Assembly: GCA_965279205.1 (NCBI GenBank)
Contig: OZ257144.1
Location: 3,782,001 to 3,846,000 of the forward strand
Direction of reading: 5' to 3'
Length of the DNA: 64,000 nt
Source of the DNA: UBA7672 sp965279205
GTDB lineage: Bacteria; Pseudomonadota; Alphaproteobacteria; Caulobacterales; Hyphomonadaceae
The number at the start of each line of letters is the position of its first letter. The first letter of the stretch is position 1. Below, one piece after another: positions 7,897-16,773 of this stretch. A program made the translations under genes and the position numbers. The notes beneath the pieces are model-generated. The model ran no database searches, was not told the DNA's origin, and saw only the letters and a program-made list of their open reading frames with translations.

Positions 7897-8786
7897 GGCC
7901 CGATCTTGTCTCCAACCGGCGCTTCCGGATAGCTCCGGTTCGGCCGAACCATGATCACGCCTACGCCCGCCAGCGCCACCGCCGCCCCGATGACGAGCTT
8001 CAGCGTCAGCAGCTCGCCCAGCAGCAGGATGCCCAGCACCACGCCCCATATCGGCGTCATCAGGGTCAGTGGCGAGATCAGCGTCACGTCATAGCGCTTG
8101 ATCATCCGGTAGAACGTGCCGTGCCCGAAGATTGACACCGCCAGCACGGCGAACGCGACGGACACCCACACCAGCCAGTCGCCTGTCAGGAAGGGGTCAA
8201 CCTGCCCTGTCTCCGTCGCGAACGACATCGCCATCAGAGGGACAACCGAAAACCATCCCACCCATGCCTGCAGCTTCATGGCGGACATCGGCTCGATCCG
8301 CTTCATCAGGATGCTGGCCGCCGAAGACGACACCGCCGCCAGCACAAGGAAGATCATTCCCAGCGTCAGCGAGAACTTGTCCGGATCAATCGCGATGATC
8401 ATAACCCCGGCAAAACTCATCACGATGCCGAGCCCACGCCGCCAGCCGATCTGCTCGCCAAGGAACATGATCGAAAAGATGGTCGTGATCGGCACGCCGA
8501 GCTGCCCGATCACTGCGGCCGCGCTGGCCGATGCATTGGCGAGCCCGAGGAACAGCAGCCCGAACTGCACCGCGCCCATGCCCATCGCGATCAGGAACAT
8601 CAACCCGATCTGCCGCGGCGCCGGAAACAGGAAGGGTGAGAGAACCAGTCCCACCAGCCCGAGCCTGACGCCCGCAAAGAAGATCGGCGGCACATCGGCC
8701 GTCGACACCGTCCATCGCGTGATGACGAGATTGAGGGCCCAGATCAGGCAGACCGCGAAAAGGAGGCCGAAGTCGGCGGGTTTCAT
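7893..8786 (-). CDS. DMT-superfamily permease (EamA family)
   Basis: This 297-residue inner-membrane protein has about ten hydrophobic segments arranged as two EamA repeats. The first starts near LLFAVCLIWALNLVITRW and the second near MIFLVLAAVSSSAASILMKR. Family members export or import small metabolites; the substrate cannot be read from the sequence. GGAGTCGGG precedes the ATG. It is coupled to the amidase gene by an ATGA overlap, which might hint at muropeptide or amino-acid handling, but this is speculation. Confidence 0.9.
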   Translation of the reverse strand: MKPADFGLLFAVCLIWALNLVITRWTVSTADVPPIFFAGVRLGLVGLVLSPFLFPAPRQIGLMFLIAMGMGAVQFGLLFLGLANASASAAAVIGQLGVPITTIFSIMFLGEQIGWRRGLGIVMSFAGVMIIAIDPDKFSLTLGMIFLVLAAVSSSAASILMKRIEPMSAMKLQAWVGWFSVVPLMAMSFATETGQVDPFLTGDWLVWVSVAFAVLAVSIFGHGTFYRMIKRYDVTLISPLTLMTPIWGVVLGILLLGELLTLKLVIGAAVALAGVGVIMVRPNRSYPEAPVGDKIGP

Positions 8787-8914
8787 CCCGACTCCTGAGG
8801 GCCGTTCCAGGCGACGACTTCAAAGTGGAACGTGCGGTTCGAGAGGGAAAACAGCAATATGCTGCGACGATTGGCCTGACCGGCCTTCTCGCGCAAGCCT
8901 CCGCGAACTGGAGT

Positions 8915-9199
8915 TCAGCCTTCGATCACCCAGCCGTCGGCGGTACGCCGGGCCTCAAGCGTATCAGGCTCGCCTGGGACCGGCTTGCTCCGGCGCGGAC
9001 GGCCAATGCTCTGCGCGAAAGTCAGGAAAACGGCGGCGATCGCCAGCATCAGCCCGATGAAGGTTGTGGCAAGGAGCGCGGCGAAGGCGGCGAACAGAAG
9101 GAACAGCCCGAAACCGGCTTTGCCAAGAAAGCCGCCGAATTTCTGCAGCGCTATGTAGACGCGCGTTCCGAAATCGGGGTGGCCAAGGGTCTCGGTCAT
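8915..9199 (-). CDS. small membrane protein of unknown function
   Basis: This is a 94-residue protein I do not recognise. A hydrophobic region (about residues 28-65) could form two closely spaced membrane helices, FGLFLLFAAFAALLATTFIG and LMLAIAAVFLTFAQ. The tail is charged and ends in RRTADGWVIEG, a pattern also seen at the ends of other small alphaproteobacterial membrane proteins. GGAGCC sits upstream of the ATG. It is 37 bases downstream of the J-domain gene on the same strand and may be cotranscribed. Confidence 0.7.
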   Translation of the reverse strand: MTETLGHPDFGTRVYIALQKFGGFLGKAGFGLFLLFAAFAALLATTFIGLMLAIAAVFLTFAQSIGRPRRSKPVPGEPDTLEARRTADGWVIEG

Positions 9200-9236
9200 G
9201 ACAGGCTCCTAGCTAATCAAAAGTGCGCCCGGCCCC

Positions 9237-9953
9237 CTAAAAGTCAATCGCGCGGGTGAGAAAACCGCGCTCCGCACGGATACGTGCATAGGCCGTGGTG
9301 ATGGCCGCGGCCTTGTCATGCGCCACGGGCTCATATTCGCGCGGCGCCGATTTGGAGCCCGACATGGTGTCCGGATGATTCTCCAGCATCAGCTTGCGGT
9401 AGGCCGCGCGCACGTCATCAAAGGACGCATCGGCCCGCAGGCCCAGCACGAGATAGGGATCGTCGGCGTCGGGCCCGAGATGGCTTGCCTTGATGCGGCG
9501 GAACTCGCTGTCGCTGAAGCCGAAGAGATCCGACACGCTGCGAAGGTAGTCCAGCTCATCCGACGTGATGGCGCCATCGGCTGCGGCAATCTGGAACAAG
9601 CCGTCCAGCACACCCTCGAGCAGGCACGGCCGGTCACGGTAGCGTCTCGCAATCCTGCGGGCATAGGACTCGTAGCCGACAACGGTCTGCCGCGCGATGT
9701 CGAATACGCGGCGGATCGCTGGCTCGTCTCCGGGCGCATAGCGGAACACGCGCGAAAAGGCTGCGACCTCGTCGATGGTCACAAGCCCATCCGCCTTGGC
9801 GAGCTTGGCGCCGAGGCCGACAATCGCGGCAGTGAATTCAAGGTCGTTCGGATCGGGGCCGCATAGCGGCGCGCCGACTTCCGTACCTGGCTCCCTCTCG
9901 TCGTCCTCGAAGGCGCGCCGGGCGAGCGACGACAATTGTGACCAGATGCTCAT
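9237..9953 (-). CDS. TerB/DjlA-like co-chaperone with C-terminal J domain
   Basis: This 238-residue protein has a TerB-like helical domain in the first two-thirds (acidic patches LAKADGLVTIDEVAAF and IAAADGAITSDELDYL). A J domain follows at about 168-235 with the invariant HPD triad in LENHPDTMSG. J domains stimulate DnaK ATPase. E. coli DjlA has the same domains plus a membrane anchor, which is missing here, so this version is probably soluble. It lies upstream of the small membrane-protein gene. Confidence 0.88.
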   Translation of the reverse strand: MSIWSQLSSLARRAFEDDEREPGTEVGAPLCGPDPNDLEFTAAIVGLGAKLAKADGLVTIDEVAAFSRVFRYAPGDEPAIRRVFDIARQTVVGYESYARRIARRYRDRPCLLEGVLDGLFQIAAADGAITSDELDYLRSVSDLFGFSDSEFRRIKASHLGPDADDPYLVLGLRADASFDDVRAAYRKLMLENHPDTMSGSKSAPREYEPVAHDKAAAITTAYARIRAERGFLTRAIDF

Positions 9954-10192
9954 CTAGAGCGATCTATGCACCGACGCGCCGCCTCCGCGCAATCGGGAGC
10001 GTGATGACCTGACCGGGTTTTGCCTGACTCAGCTCTGGGGTTGGATTCCGGAATCGGCATCCCAAATAGCTGTTGTTCCGGAACCGCTAGCGTTCCAGCC
10101 CGTATTTTCCGCGCAGTCGACAAAGACCGTGGAATTGCAGTTCCGACCCGGCGATCTAGTCCCCCCACGTCCCCCCGCCGGGAAAGGAAGCG

Positions 10193-10221
10193 TCGCCGCC
10201 GCCCTCACGGGCCGGCGGCGA
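10193..10221 (-). terminator. possible rhlE terminator hairpin
   Basis: TCGCCGCCG (10193-10201) pairs with CGGCGGCGA (10213-10221), a 9-base-pair GC-rich stem just past the rhlE stop. No clean T-run follows on the minus strand, so efficiency is uncertain. The remaining 9954-10238 interval shows no gene I can support. Confidence 0.35.
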
Positions 10222-10238
10222 TTGCTTTTCTGGGACCC

Positions 10239-11864
10239 CTACTTCTGGGACCAGGGATTGGTCGAGCCGATATGACGCATCAGCGCGTTGGCGCTCATGA
10301 CCGGTCCGGCGGAACCATCCGCGTTCACCTTCATCACATCTCCGCGCGCGGCGCCCTGGCCCTTGCGGTGACTGGTCGGCTTCTGGCCGCGCGGCTTCTG
10401 ACCATTCGCGGCGTGCGGCGGTTTGCCGTTGCGCGCCTGACCATTGCGGCCTTCGCCGCTACGGGCGACGACGCCGTCTCCACCAGCCGGACCGCCCTTG
10501 CCACGACGACGACGACCATTGCGGCCCTCACCCTCGACGCGCGGCTCGTGTTGAAGATGCTCTGCACGATCACCCGGACGCGCATCGCGGCGCTGAGCGC
10601 TGCGAGGATCGTCACGGCGATGATCATCGCGACGCGGCTGTTGCTGGCGGCGCGGTTGCGGCGCGCCACGCGATTCGGCGCGGCCACCACGTTTGGAGTC
10701 TTCCTTGATGTTCGCCGAAAGCTGCGCGAGTTCTGCATCGTTGCGGCGATCGACGCTGGGGATCTTCTGGCGCGTCGTGCGTTCGATGTCCTTCAGCAGC
10801 CCACGTTCATCCTCGGCGCAGAACGCCACGGCGGAACCATCGGCGCCGGCGCGGGCCGTACGGCCGATGCGGTGGACATACTGCTCGGGAACATCTGGCA
10901 GTTCGTACTGCACGACGTGGGACACGCTCGAAATGTCGATGCCGCGCGCCGCGATATCGGTTGCGACCAGCGCCCTCACCTTGCCGGCCTTGAACTCGGC
11001 CAGAGCGCGCTCACGCTGGGCCTGGCTCTTGTTGCCGTGGATGGCGGAAGCCGCCACGCCGCCGCCTTCGAGAATGCGGGCGACCTTGTCGGCGCCGCGT
11101 TTGGTGCGGGTGAAGACGAGCACGCGCGTGAACTCAGGCTTGGAGAACAGCTGGGTCAGCAGGCCGCGCTTGCGGCCGGCCTCGATGAACGCAACCTGCT
11201 GGTTGACGCGCTCGACCGTGGTCGAGGGCGGCGCAACCGAGACTTTCACCGGGTCGTTCAGCAGTTCGCCGGCCAGCTTGCCGATGTCGGCCGGCATGGT
11301 GGCGGAGAAGAACAGGTTCTGGCGCTTCTTCGGGAGGTGTTTCACGATCTGACGGATGGGAACGATGAAACCCATGTCCAGCATCTGGTCGGCTTCATCG
11401 AGCACGAAGATCTCGACTTCCGAGAGGTCACAATCGTTCTCACCGATATGGTCGAGCAGACGGCCAGGGGCCGCCACGACAACATCGACGCCACGCGCCA
11501 GCGCCGAGCGCTGAGGACCATGGCCGACGCCGCCGAACACGGTCAGCACAGAGAAGCCGAGCTGCGAGCCATAGGCCTTGAAGTTGTCGGCGATCTGGGT
11601 CGCGAGTTCGCGGGTCGGCGACAGCACAAGCGCGCGGCAACCATAACGCGGCGCCGGTTTCCGGTTGGCCGCGAGGCGATGGAGGATGGGAAGGGCGAAG
11701 GCGGCGGTCTTGCCGGTGCCCGTCTGGGCGATGCCGAGCAGGTCCCGACCGGCCATCACGCCGGGGATCGCCTGGATCTGGATAGGGGTAGGCTGGTTAT
11801 AGCCCTTGTCGGTCAGCGCCTTCAGGATGGAGGCGTTGAGTCCGAGCTCACTGAATTGGGTCAA
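10239..11864 (-). CDS. rhlE: DEAD-box ATP-dependent RNA helicase, RhlE type
   Basis: This 541-residue helicase remodels RNA in ribosome assembly and RNA decay. Core motifs in order are the Q motif PTPIQIQAIP, AQTGTGKT, PTRELA, VLDEADQMLDMGF, FFSATMP, ARGIDI and HRIGRTAR. After about residue 380 comes a long basic, Arg/Gly/Gln-rich, low-complexity tail (RRQQQPRRDDHRRDD), typical of RhlE and useful for RNA binding. The frame starts at a TTG (LTQFSELGL, which aligns with usual RhlE N-termini). There is no Shine-Dalgarno, and CCTCCC lies just before the start. A long antisense frame over this gene is an artefact. Confidence 0.94.
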   Translation of the reverse strand: MTQFSELGLNASILKALTDKGYNQPTPIQIQAIPGVMAGRDLLGIAQTGTGKTAAFALPILHRLAANRKPAPRYGCRALVLSPTRELATQIADNFKAYGSQLGFSVLTVFGGVGHGPQRSALARGVDVVVAAPGRLLDHIGENDCDLSEVEIFVLDEADQMLDMGFIVPIRQIVKHLPKKRQNLFFSATMPADIGKLAGELLNDPVKVSVAPPSTTVERVNQQVAFIEAGRKRGLLTQLFSKPEFTRVLVFTRTKRGADKVARILEGGGVAASAIHGNKSQAQRERALAEFKAGKVRALVATDIAARGIDISSVSHVVQYELPDVPEQYVHRIGRTARAGADGSAVAFCAEDERGLLKDIERTTRQKIPSVDRRNDAELAQLSANIKEDSKRGGRAESRGAPQPRRQQQPRRDDHRRDDPRSAQRRDARPGDRAEHLQHEPRVEGEGRNGRRRRGKGGPAGGDGVVARSGEGRNGQARNGKPPHAANGQKPRGQKPTSHRKGQGAARGDVMKVNADGSAGPVMSANALMRHIGSTNPWSQK

Positions 11865-12062
11865 GTGGGAGGTTTCTTTCGTGTGCGCGAGCGTGCGGAC
11901 GCTCGTTTGCTACGAGTCCGCCGAAGGCGCTGTCTTTATGGGAAAGCCCGGCGTGCGCGGGCGATCATGCGATCTTTTCAGGGCGCTCAACGGGCCGGGA
12001 CCTGTTCTCAGGACCCTCACGCAGCCGGAGCGCCGATAGCGTTCATCTGGGAACGCGAGGGG

Positions 12063-12091
12063 CATATCGTCCCCAAAACCCCTAAAGTCAA
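12063..12091 (-). promoter_or_regulatory. candidate sigma-70-type promoter for rhlE
   Basis: The minus strand carries TTGACT (rc of 12086-12091), exactly 17 bases, then GATATG (rc of 12063-12068). The predicted start near 12055 gives a leader of about 190 bases before the rhlE TTG. Long structured leaders are common for cold-inducible helicase genes; whether that applies here is unknown. Confidence 0.45.
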
Positions 12092-12139
12092 GCTAACGCG
12101 CTGAAACTAGCCGATTGGCCGCAGGAAGCCGCCTGCGAT

Positions 12140-12232
12140 TCAGGCCCCCATCATCCAGGCGCCGACCAGCAGGCCGATCTCGAGCCGCACCCATGTCAGG
12201 TCGACCCGCATAAGGTTAGCCAACATCACCAT
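12140..12232 (-). CDS. possible 30-residue hydrophobic small protein
   Basis: The frame reads MVMLANLMRVDLTWVRLEIG followed by ten more, mostly hydrophobic residues ending in WMMGA, then TGA. The preceding GGCGAGGCGGCCGG is a weak ribosome site. Length and composition would fit a small membrane peptide, but nothing else supports it and it may be chance. I do not recognise it. Confidence 0.25.
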   Translation of the reverse strand: MVMLANLMRVDLTWVRLEIGLLVGAWMMGA

Positions 12233-12388
12233 CCGGCCGCCTCGCCTGCCCGCGATTCTGCAGGCATCGAGGCGACGGTAGGCTGGCCGCACATCGCATC
12301 AAGCACGCGCGCGCTGGAGGCGAGCGATGCCAACAGGAATCGCGAACCATGTTGTCTCGCGTGTCAGGAGAGGTATGAGCCTGCGCCG

Positions 12389-13603
12389 ATGTCCTCCCCG
12401 TCTGTCAGACACGCGATCATCATCGGCGCCGGCCCTGCCGGGCTGGCTGCAGCCGAAGTGCTGGCCAGCGCAGGCGTGGCGGTAACCATCCACGACCGCA
12501 TGCCCAATCCGGCGCGCAAATTCCTGCTGGCTGGCCGCGGCGGCCTCAATCTCACTCACTCCGAACCGCTCGACGCCTTCCTCGATCGCTACGGCGCCGC
12601 CCGTTCGCATCTTGCGCCTGCGATCCGCGCCTTCCCGCCCGAAGCGCTGCGCGCGTGGTGCGAGGACCTCGGCATCGAAACCTTCGTCGGATCAAGCGGC
12701 CGCGTCTTCCCGAAAGCGATGAAGGCCTCGCCCCTGCTGCGCGCCTGGCTCGCACGCCTCGCTGGCATTGGCGTCCAACTTGCGTCGCGCTCGCGCTGGA
12801 CCGGATGGGACGGTGACGCGCTGACATTCGACACGCCAGACGGACCGCGCATAGAAAAAGCGGACATCGCAATCTTCGCCCTCGGCGGCGCCAGCTGGCC
12901 GCGCCTCGGCTCCGACGGCGGCTGGTTCGAAGTGTTCGCGGCGCGCGGCGCCAGCATCGCGCCCTTCCGTCCCTCCAACAGCGGCTTCCTCGTCCCTTGG
13001 TCGGATATCTTCCGCAACAAGTTCGCTGGCGAGCCAATCAAGCGTGCAATATTCCGGTTCAGTGGCCACGAGGCACGCGGCGAAGCGATCATCACGCGCT
13101 ACGGGATCGAGGGCGGCGCCATCTATGCGCTCTCATCCGCCCTGCGCCGCGCACTCGATCAGGCGAGCCCGATCACGCTGGAGATCGATCTTCTCGCCGA
13201 CATGACGTTCGACGCCCTCGCCGGCCGCCTCTCCGTTGCAACGAAGGACTCGATGGCCAACCGCCTGCGCAAGGCCGGCCTTTCGCCTGCCGCCGCCAGC
13301 CTGCTGCGCGAGGACGAGGCCGGCCCCAACCTCCCCACATCGCCTGGCGACCTCGCGCGCCGCATCAAGGGCCTGCGCCTGAAGCTCACAGGTGTTGCTC
13401 CCATCGACCGCGCCATCTCCACCGCCGGCGGCGTCAGCTGGGACAGCATTGCGTCGGACTATTCGCTCAAATCCGATCCACGTACCTTTGTCTGCGGCGA
13501 GATGCTTGACTGGGAAGCGCCGACCGGCGGCTATCTCCTGCAGGCCTGTTTCGCCACCGGCCGCGCAGCCGCGCACGGCGCGCTTGCCCGCTTCAAAAGT
13601 TGA
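12389..13603 (+). CDS. HI0933/TIGR03862-family FAD-dependent flavoprotein
   Basis: This 404-residue flavoprotein has an N-terminal Rossmann dinucleotide motif IIIGAGPAGLAAAEVLASAG. The family signature KFLLAGRGGLNLTHSEP follows at about residues 42-58. A middle region (ALGGASWPRLGSDGGWF) and a C-terminal FAD-binding stretch (TGGYLLQACFATGRAAAHG) complete the fold. The substrate of this family is not established; relatives are annotated as NAD(P)/FAD-dependent oxidoreductases. Its 3' end overlaps the convergent metH part 2 gene by 11 bases. The ATG at 12389 places the GxGxxG motif correctly close to the N-terminus. Confidence 0.9.
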   Translation: MSSPSVRHAIIIGAGPAGLAAAEVLASAGVAVTIHDRMPNPARKFLLAGRGGLNLTHSEPLDAFLDRYGAARSHLAPAIRAFPPEALRAWCEDLGIETFVGSSGRVFPKAMKASPLLRAWLARLAGIGVQLASRSRWTGWDGDALTFDTPDGPRIEKADIAIFALGGASWPRLGSDGGWFEVFAARGASIAPFRPSNSGFLVPWSDIFRNKFAGEPIKRAIFRFSGHEARGEAIITRYGIEGGAIYALSSALRRALDQASPITLEIDLLADMTFDALAGRLSVATKDSMANRLRKAGLSPAAASLLREDEAGPNLPTSPGDLARRIKGLRLKLTGVAPIDRAISTAGGVSWDSIASDYSLKSDPRTFVCGEMLDWEAPTGGYLLQACFATGRAAAHGALARFKS

Positions 13604-16229
13604 GGATCGGCCTCAGCCAGCGCTCCGCTGTCGCAAGATCCCAACCCTTGCGCTTCGCATAGTCATCGACTTGATCCCTCTCGATCCGCCCCACCGCGAA
13701 ATACACGGCCTCCGGATGCGAGAGGTAGAGACCGGACACGCTCGCCGGCGGCGTCATCGCAAAGCTCGACGTCAGCTCGATGCCGGCATTCCTCATCGCG
13801 TCGAGCAGATCGAACAACGTCTGCTTCTCGGTGTGATCCGGCTGACTTGGATAGCCAGGCGCCGGGCGGATGCCGCGATAGGTCTCCGCGATCAGCTCCT
13901 CGCCAGACAGTTTCTCGTCTGGAGCATAGCCCCAGAACTCTCGCCGCACACGCTCGTGCATCGCTTCAGCGAACGCCTCGGCAAAACGATCCGCCAGTCC
14001 CTTCACCATGATCGAGGAATAATCGTCGCCCTTGGCGACAAACTCTGCCGACTTCGCTGCCTCGCCATGACCGGCCGTCACTGCAAAGCCGCCGACATAA
14101 TCCGCGCCCTTGCCAACGGGGGCCACGAAATCGCTGAGTGCGAACTGACCCTTCTCGTTGGTCTTCTCCATCTGCTGGCGGATCGAGAAAAAGCGCTTCA
14201 GCTCTGTCTTCCGCGTCTCGTCGGTCCACAGCACGATGTCATCGCCGTCGGAATTAGCTGGCCAGAACCCGACCACGCCGCGCGGCTGCAGCCACTGCTC
14301 GCCGATCAGCCGCTGCATCATCGCCTGCGTGTCCGCCCACAGCGCGCGCGCCGCCTCGCCAACCTTGTCGTCCTCGAGGATCATCGGATAACGCCCGATC
14401 AGCTCCCAGCTCGCGAAGTAAGGCGTCCAGTCGATGTAACGGGCGAGGGTCGCGAGGTCGAAGTCCGCCACCTCCCGCGCGCCGAGAAAGGCGGGCTTCG
14501 GTGGCGTATAGTTTTTCCAGTCAGGCGCATGCGCCATCTTCCGCGCCGTCGCCAGATCGACCCGCGCCTTGGCCTGTCCGCCGGAGCGTGACTCGCGGAT
14601 CTTGGAATACTTGTCCCGCGTGTCCGCCCAGAACTTGCCGCGCGTCTCCTCGGAGATCAGCTGGCTCACCACGCCTACGGCGCGGCTCGCATCCAGCACA
14701 TGCACCACAGGTGCATGCTTGAACTCAGGCTCGATCTTGATCGCTGTGTGCGCCGGGCTGGTCGTCGCTCCGCCGATCAGCAGCGGCTTGTGAATGCCGC
14801 GCCGCTGCATCTCGGAAGCGAAATACACCATCTCATCCAGCGACGGCGTGATCAGGCCCGACAGGCCGATCATGTCGGCATTCTCGTTGGCGGCGACCTC
14901 GAAGATCCTCTCCGCCGGAACCATCACGCCAAGGTCGATCACCTTGTAGCCGTTGCACTGCAGAACGACGCCGACGATGTTCTTGCCGATGTCGTGCACA
15001 TCGCCCTTCACCGTCGCCATCACGACAATGCCGTTCGACTTGTCCGCCATGCCGGTCCGGAGCTTCTCTTCCTCCATGTACGGCATCAGGTGCGCCACCG
15101 CCGCCTTCATCACGCGCGCCGACTTCACCACCTGCGGCAGGAACATCTTGCCCGACCCGAACAGGTCACCGACGATGTTCATGCCGTCCATCAGCGGTCC
15201 TTCAATCACGTGCAGCGGCCGCTCGGCCTGCAGCCGCGCCGCTTCGGTGTCCTCGACGATGAATTCGGTGATGCCCTGCACCAGCGCATGCGCCAGCCTG
15301 TCCTTCACCGGCTTCTCGCGCCAGCTCAGATCCTTCTTCTGCACTTCACCCTTCTGCCCGCGGAATCGCTCCGCGATCTCCAGCAGGCGCTCCGTCGCAT
15401 CCGCGCGGCGGTTGAGGATGACGTCCTCGACGCGTTCGCGCAGCTCCGGTTCGATATTGTCGTAGATGTCGAGCTGGCCGGCGTTCACGATCGCCATGTC
15501 GAAGCCGAGCTTGATGGCGTGGTACAGGAAGACCGAGTGCATCGCCCGCCGCACCGGCTCGTTGCCGCGGAACGAGAACGACACGTTCGACAGCCCGCCC
15601 GACGTGCGCGCGTAAGGCAGATTCTGCTTGATCAGCTTCACGCCCTCGAAGAAATCGACGGCGTAGTTGTTGTGCTCCTCGATCCCGGTCGCGACCGCGA
15701 AGATGTTGGGATCGAAGATGATGTCTTCCGGCGGAAAGCCGATGCCGGTCAGCAGGTCATAGGCGCGCTTCGAAATCTCGTACTTGCGCTGCGCTGTCTC
15801 CGCCTGGCCCTTCTCGTCGAACGCCATGACCACCACCGCCGCGCCATAGCTCAACGCCTTGCGCGCATGGTCGAGGAATTGCTTCTCGCCCTCCTTCATC
15901 GAGATCGAGTTGACGATCGCCTTGCCCTGGACGTTCTTGAGCCCCTCCTCGATCACGTCCCACTTGGAACTGTCGATCATGATCGGGACCTTGGCGATAT
16001 CCGGTTCGGCCGCGATCAGGCGCAGGAAGGTGCGCATGGCCGCTTTGGAATCCAGCAGGCCCTCGTCCATGTTGACATCGATGATCTGCGCGCCGTTTTC
16101 CACCTGTTGGCGCGCGACGTTCACCGCCTCGGCGAAATTGCCCTCGACGATAAGCTTCTTGAACGCCGCCGAGCCGGTGACGTTGGTGCGCTCGCCAATG
16201 TTGATGAAGGTGGCGGTGGGTTGAGTCAT
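13593..16229 (-). CDS. metH: methionine synthase MetH, folate-, cobalamin- and activation-domain part
   Basis: This 878-residue protein is the second part of a split B12-dependent methionine synthase. It starts directly with the pterin-binding domain (TFINIGERTNVTGS). The cobalamin domain carries DVHDIGKNIVGVVL, whose His is the lower cobalt ligand, and LSGLITPSLDEM and IGGATTSPAHTAIKI. The reactivation domain has the SAM-binding block RPAPGYPSQPDHTEK. The homocysteine domain is encoded separately at 17360-18424; the two together equal one full MetH. The ATG at 16229 was chosen because the upstream in-frame ATG lies inside the RidA-like gene. Confidence 0.95.
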   Translation of the reverse strand: MTQPTATFINIGERTNVTGSAAFKKLIVEGNFAEAVNVARQQVENGAQIIDVNMDEGLLDSKAAMRTFLRLIAAEPDIAKVPIMIDSSKWDVIEEGLKNVQGKAIVNSISMKEGEKQFLDHARKALSYGAAVVVMAFDEKGQAETAQRKYEISKRAYDLLTGIGFPPEDIIFDPNIFAVATGIEEHNNYAVDFFEGVKLIKQNLPYARTSGGLSNVSFSFRGNEPVRRAMHSVFLYHAIKLGFDMAIVNAGQLDIYDNIEPELRERVEDVILNRRADATERLLEIAERFRGQKGEVQKKDLSWREKPVKDRLAHALVQGITEFIVEDTEAARLQAERPLHVIEGPLMDGMNIVGDLFGSGKMFLPQVVKSARVMKAAVAHLMPYMEEEKLRTGMADKSNGIVVMATVKGDVHDIGKNIVGVVLQCNGYKVIDLGVMVPAERIFEVAANENADMIGLSGLITPSLDEMVYFASEMQRRGIHKPLLIGGATTSPAHTAIKIEPEFKHAPVVHVLDASRAVGVVSQLISEETRGKFWADTRDKYSKIRESRSGGQAKARVDLATARKMAHAPDWKNYTPPKPAFLGAREVADFDLATLARYIDWTPYFASWELIGRYPMILEDDKVGEAARALWADTQAMMQRLIGEQWLQPRGVVGFWPANSDGDDIVLWTDETRKTELKRFFSIRQQMEKTNEKGQFALSDFVAPVGKGADYVGGFAVTAGHGEAAKSAEFVAKGDDYSSIMVKGLADRFAEAFAEAMHERVRREFWGYAPDEKLSGEELIAETYRGIRPAPGYPSQPDHTEKQTLFDLLDAMRNAGIELTSSFAMTPPASVSGLYLSHPEAVYFAVGRIERDQVDDYAKRKGWDLATAERWLRPILNF

Positions 16230-16245
16230 ACGCTCGACAATATCT

Positions 16246-16773
16246 TTACGGTTGCCATTCGAAGTCACGCACGCCCAAAGGCTTTACGGCTGCGGTGACC
16301 TCGATCTCAACCAGTATGCCGGGCCGCACAAGCCCCGCGACCTGCACTGTGGAGCGCACAGGGCGATTGGGCTGTGCATCACTGCCATAATGCCGGCCAT
16401 AGGCTCGCATCATGCCATCGAAATCCATGTTGCCACCCGGCGCCGGCGCGACAAGAAACACCGTCATCGCCACCACATCGCCCTCGCTGGCGCCGACTTC
16501 CTTCAGCGACGCAGCGATCTTCGCCAGCACGTTCTCGGTCTGCTGCTCGGTATCGCCGCCGAACGCGCTGGAGGGCAGCGGATCCGGAATGATCCCCGGC
16601 AGCCGGATCGTCGCGTAGCCCGGCGGGATCACGATGTGCTTGGCGTAGAACGCGGTCGGCGAGGCATACTCGCGAACGATGTCGCCCGGCGCGCCGTGAA
16701 CAGCCTTCACGTCCGCGATCACGCAGCCGCCAAAACCGGCGCTCGCCGCAACCAGTGCAGCTATGCGTCTCAT
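16246..16773 (-). CDS. RidA/YjgF-family protein with N-terminal export signal
   Basis: This 175-residue protein has a hydrophobic N-terminus (MRRIAALVAASAGFGGC) followed by a RidA-like domain. Family features are the trimer core with TENVLAKIAASLKEVGASEG, VVAMTVFLV, and NRPVRSTVQVAGLVRPGILVEIEVTAA, which includes the Arg that binds imine/enamine substrates. Cytosolic RidA proteins hydrolyse reactive imines; an exported member is less usual. The GGC near residue 17 could be a weak lipobox. The ATG overlaps the PNPOx stop and the gene is followed 16 bases later by metH part 2, inside the methionine operon. Confidence 0.85.
   Translation of the reverse strand: MRRIAALVAASAGFGGCVIADVKAVHGAPGDIVREYASPTAFYAKHIVIPPGYATIRLPGIIPDPLPSSAFGGDTEQQTENVLAKIAASLKEVGASEGDVVAMTVFLVAPAPGGNMDFDGMMRAYGRHYGSDAQPNRPVRSTVQVAGLVRPGILVEIEVTAAVKPLGVRDFEWQP

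Larger units (their letters stand above)
11865..12388. other. gene-poor interval with the rhlE leader, a promoter and one small frame
   Basis: This 524-base divergent interval lies between rhlE and the flavoprotein gene. It holds a candidate rhlE promoter at 12063-12091, which would leave a leader of about 190 bases containing a small hairpin (GAGCGT/ACGCTC, 11889-11904). It also holds one possible 30-codon frame at 12140-12232. I see no RNA family I recognise. Confidence 0.5.

Noticed and set aside
10020..12104. Very long plus-strand frame (694 codons) opposite rhlE
   Set aside because: It is fully antisense to a gene with all DEAD-box motifs, has a His/Arg/Ala-biased composition, and shows no known domain; a by-product of GC-rich codon bias.
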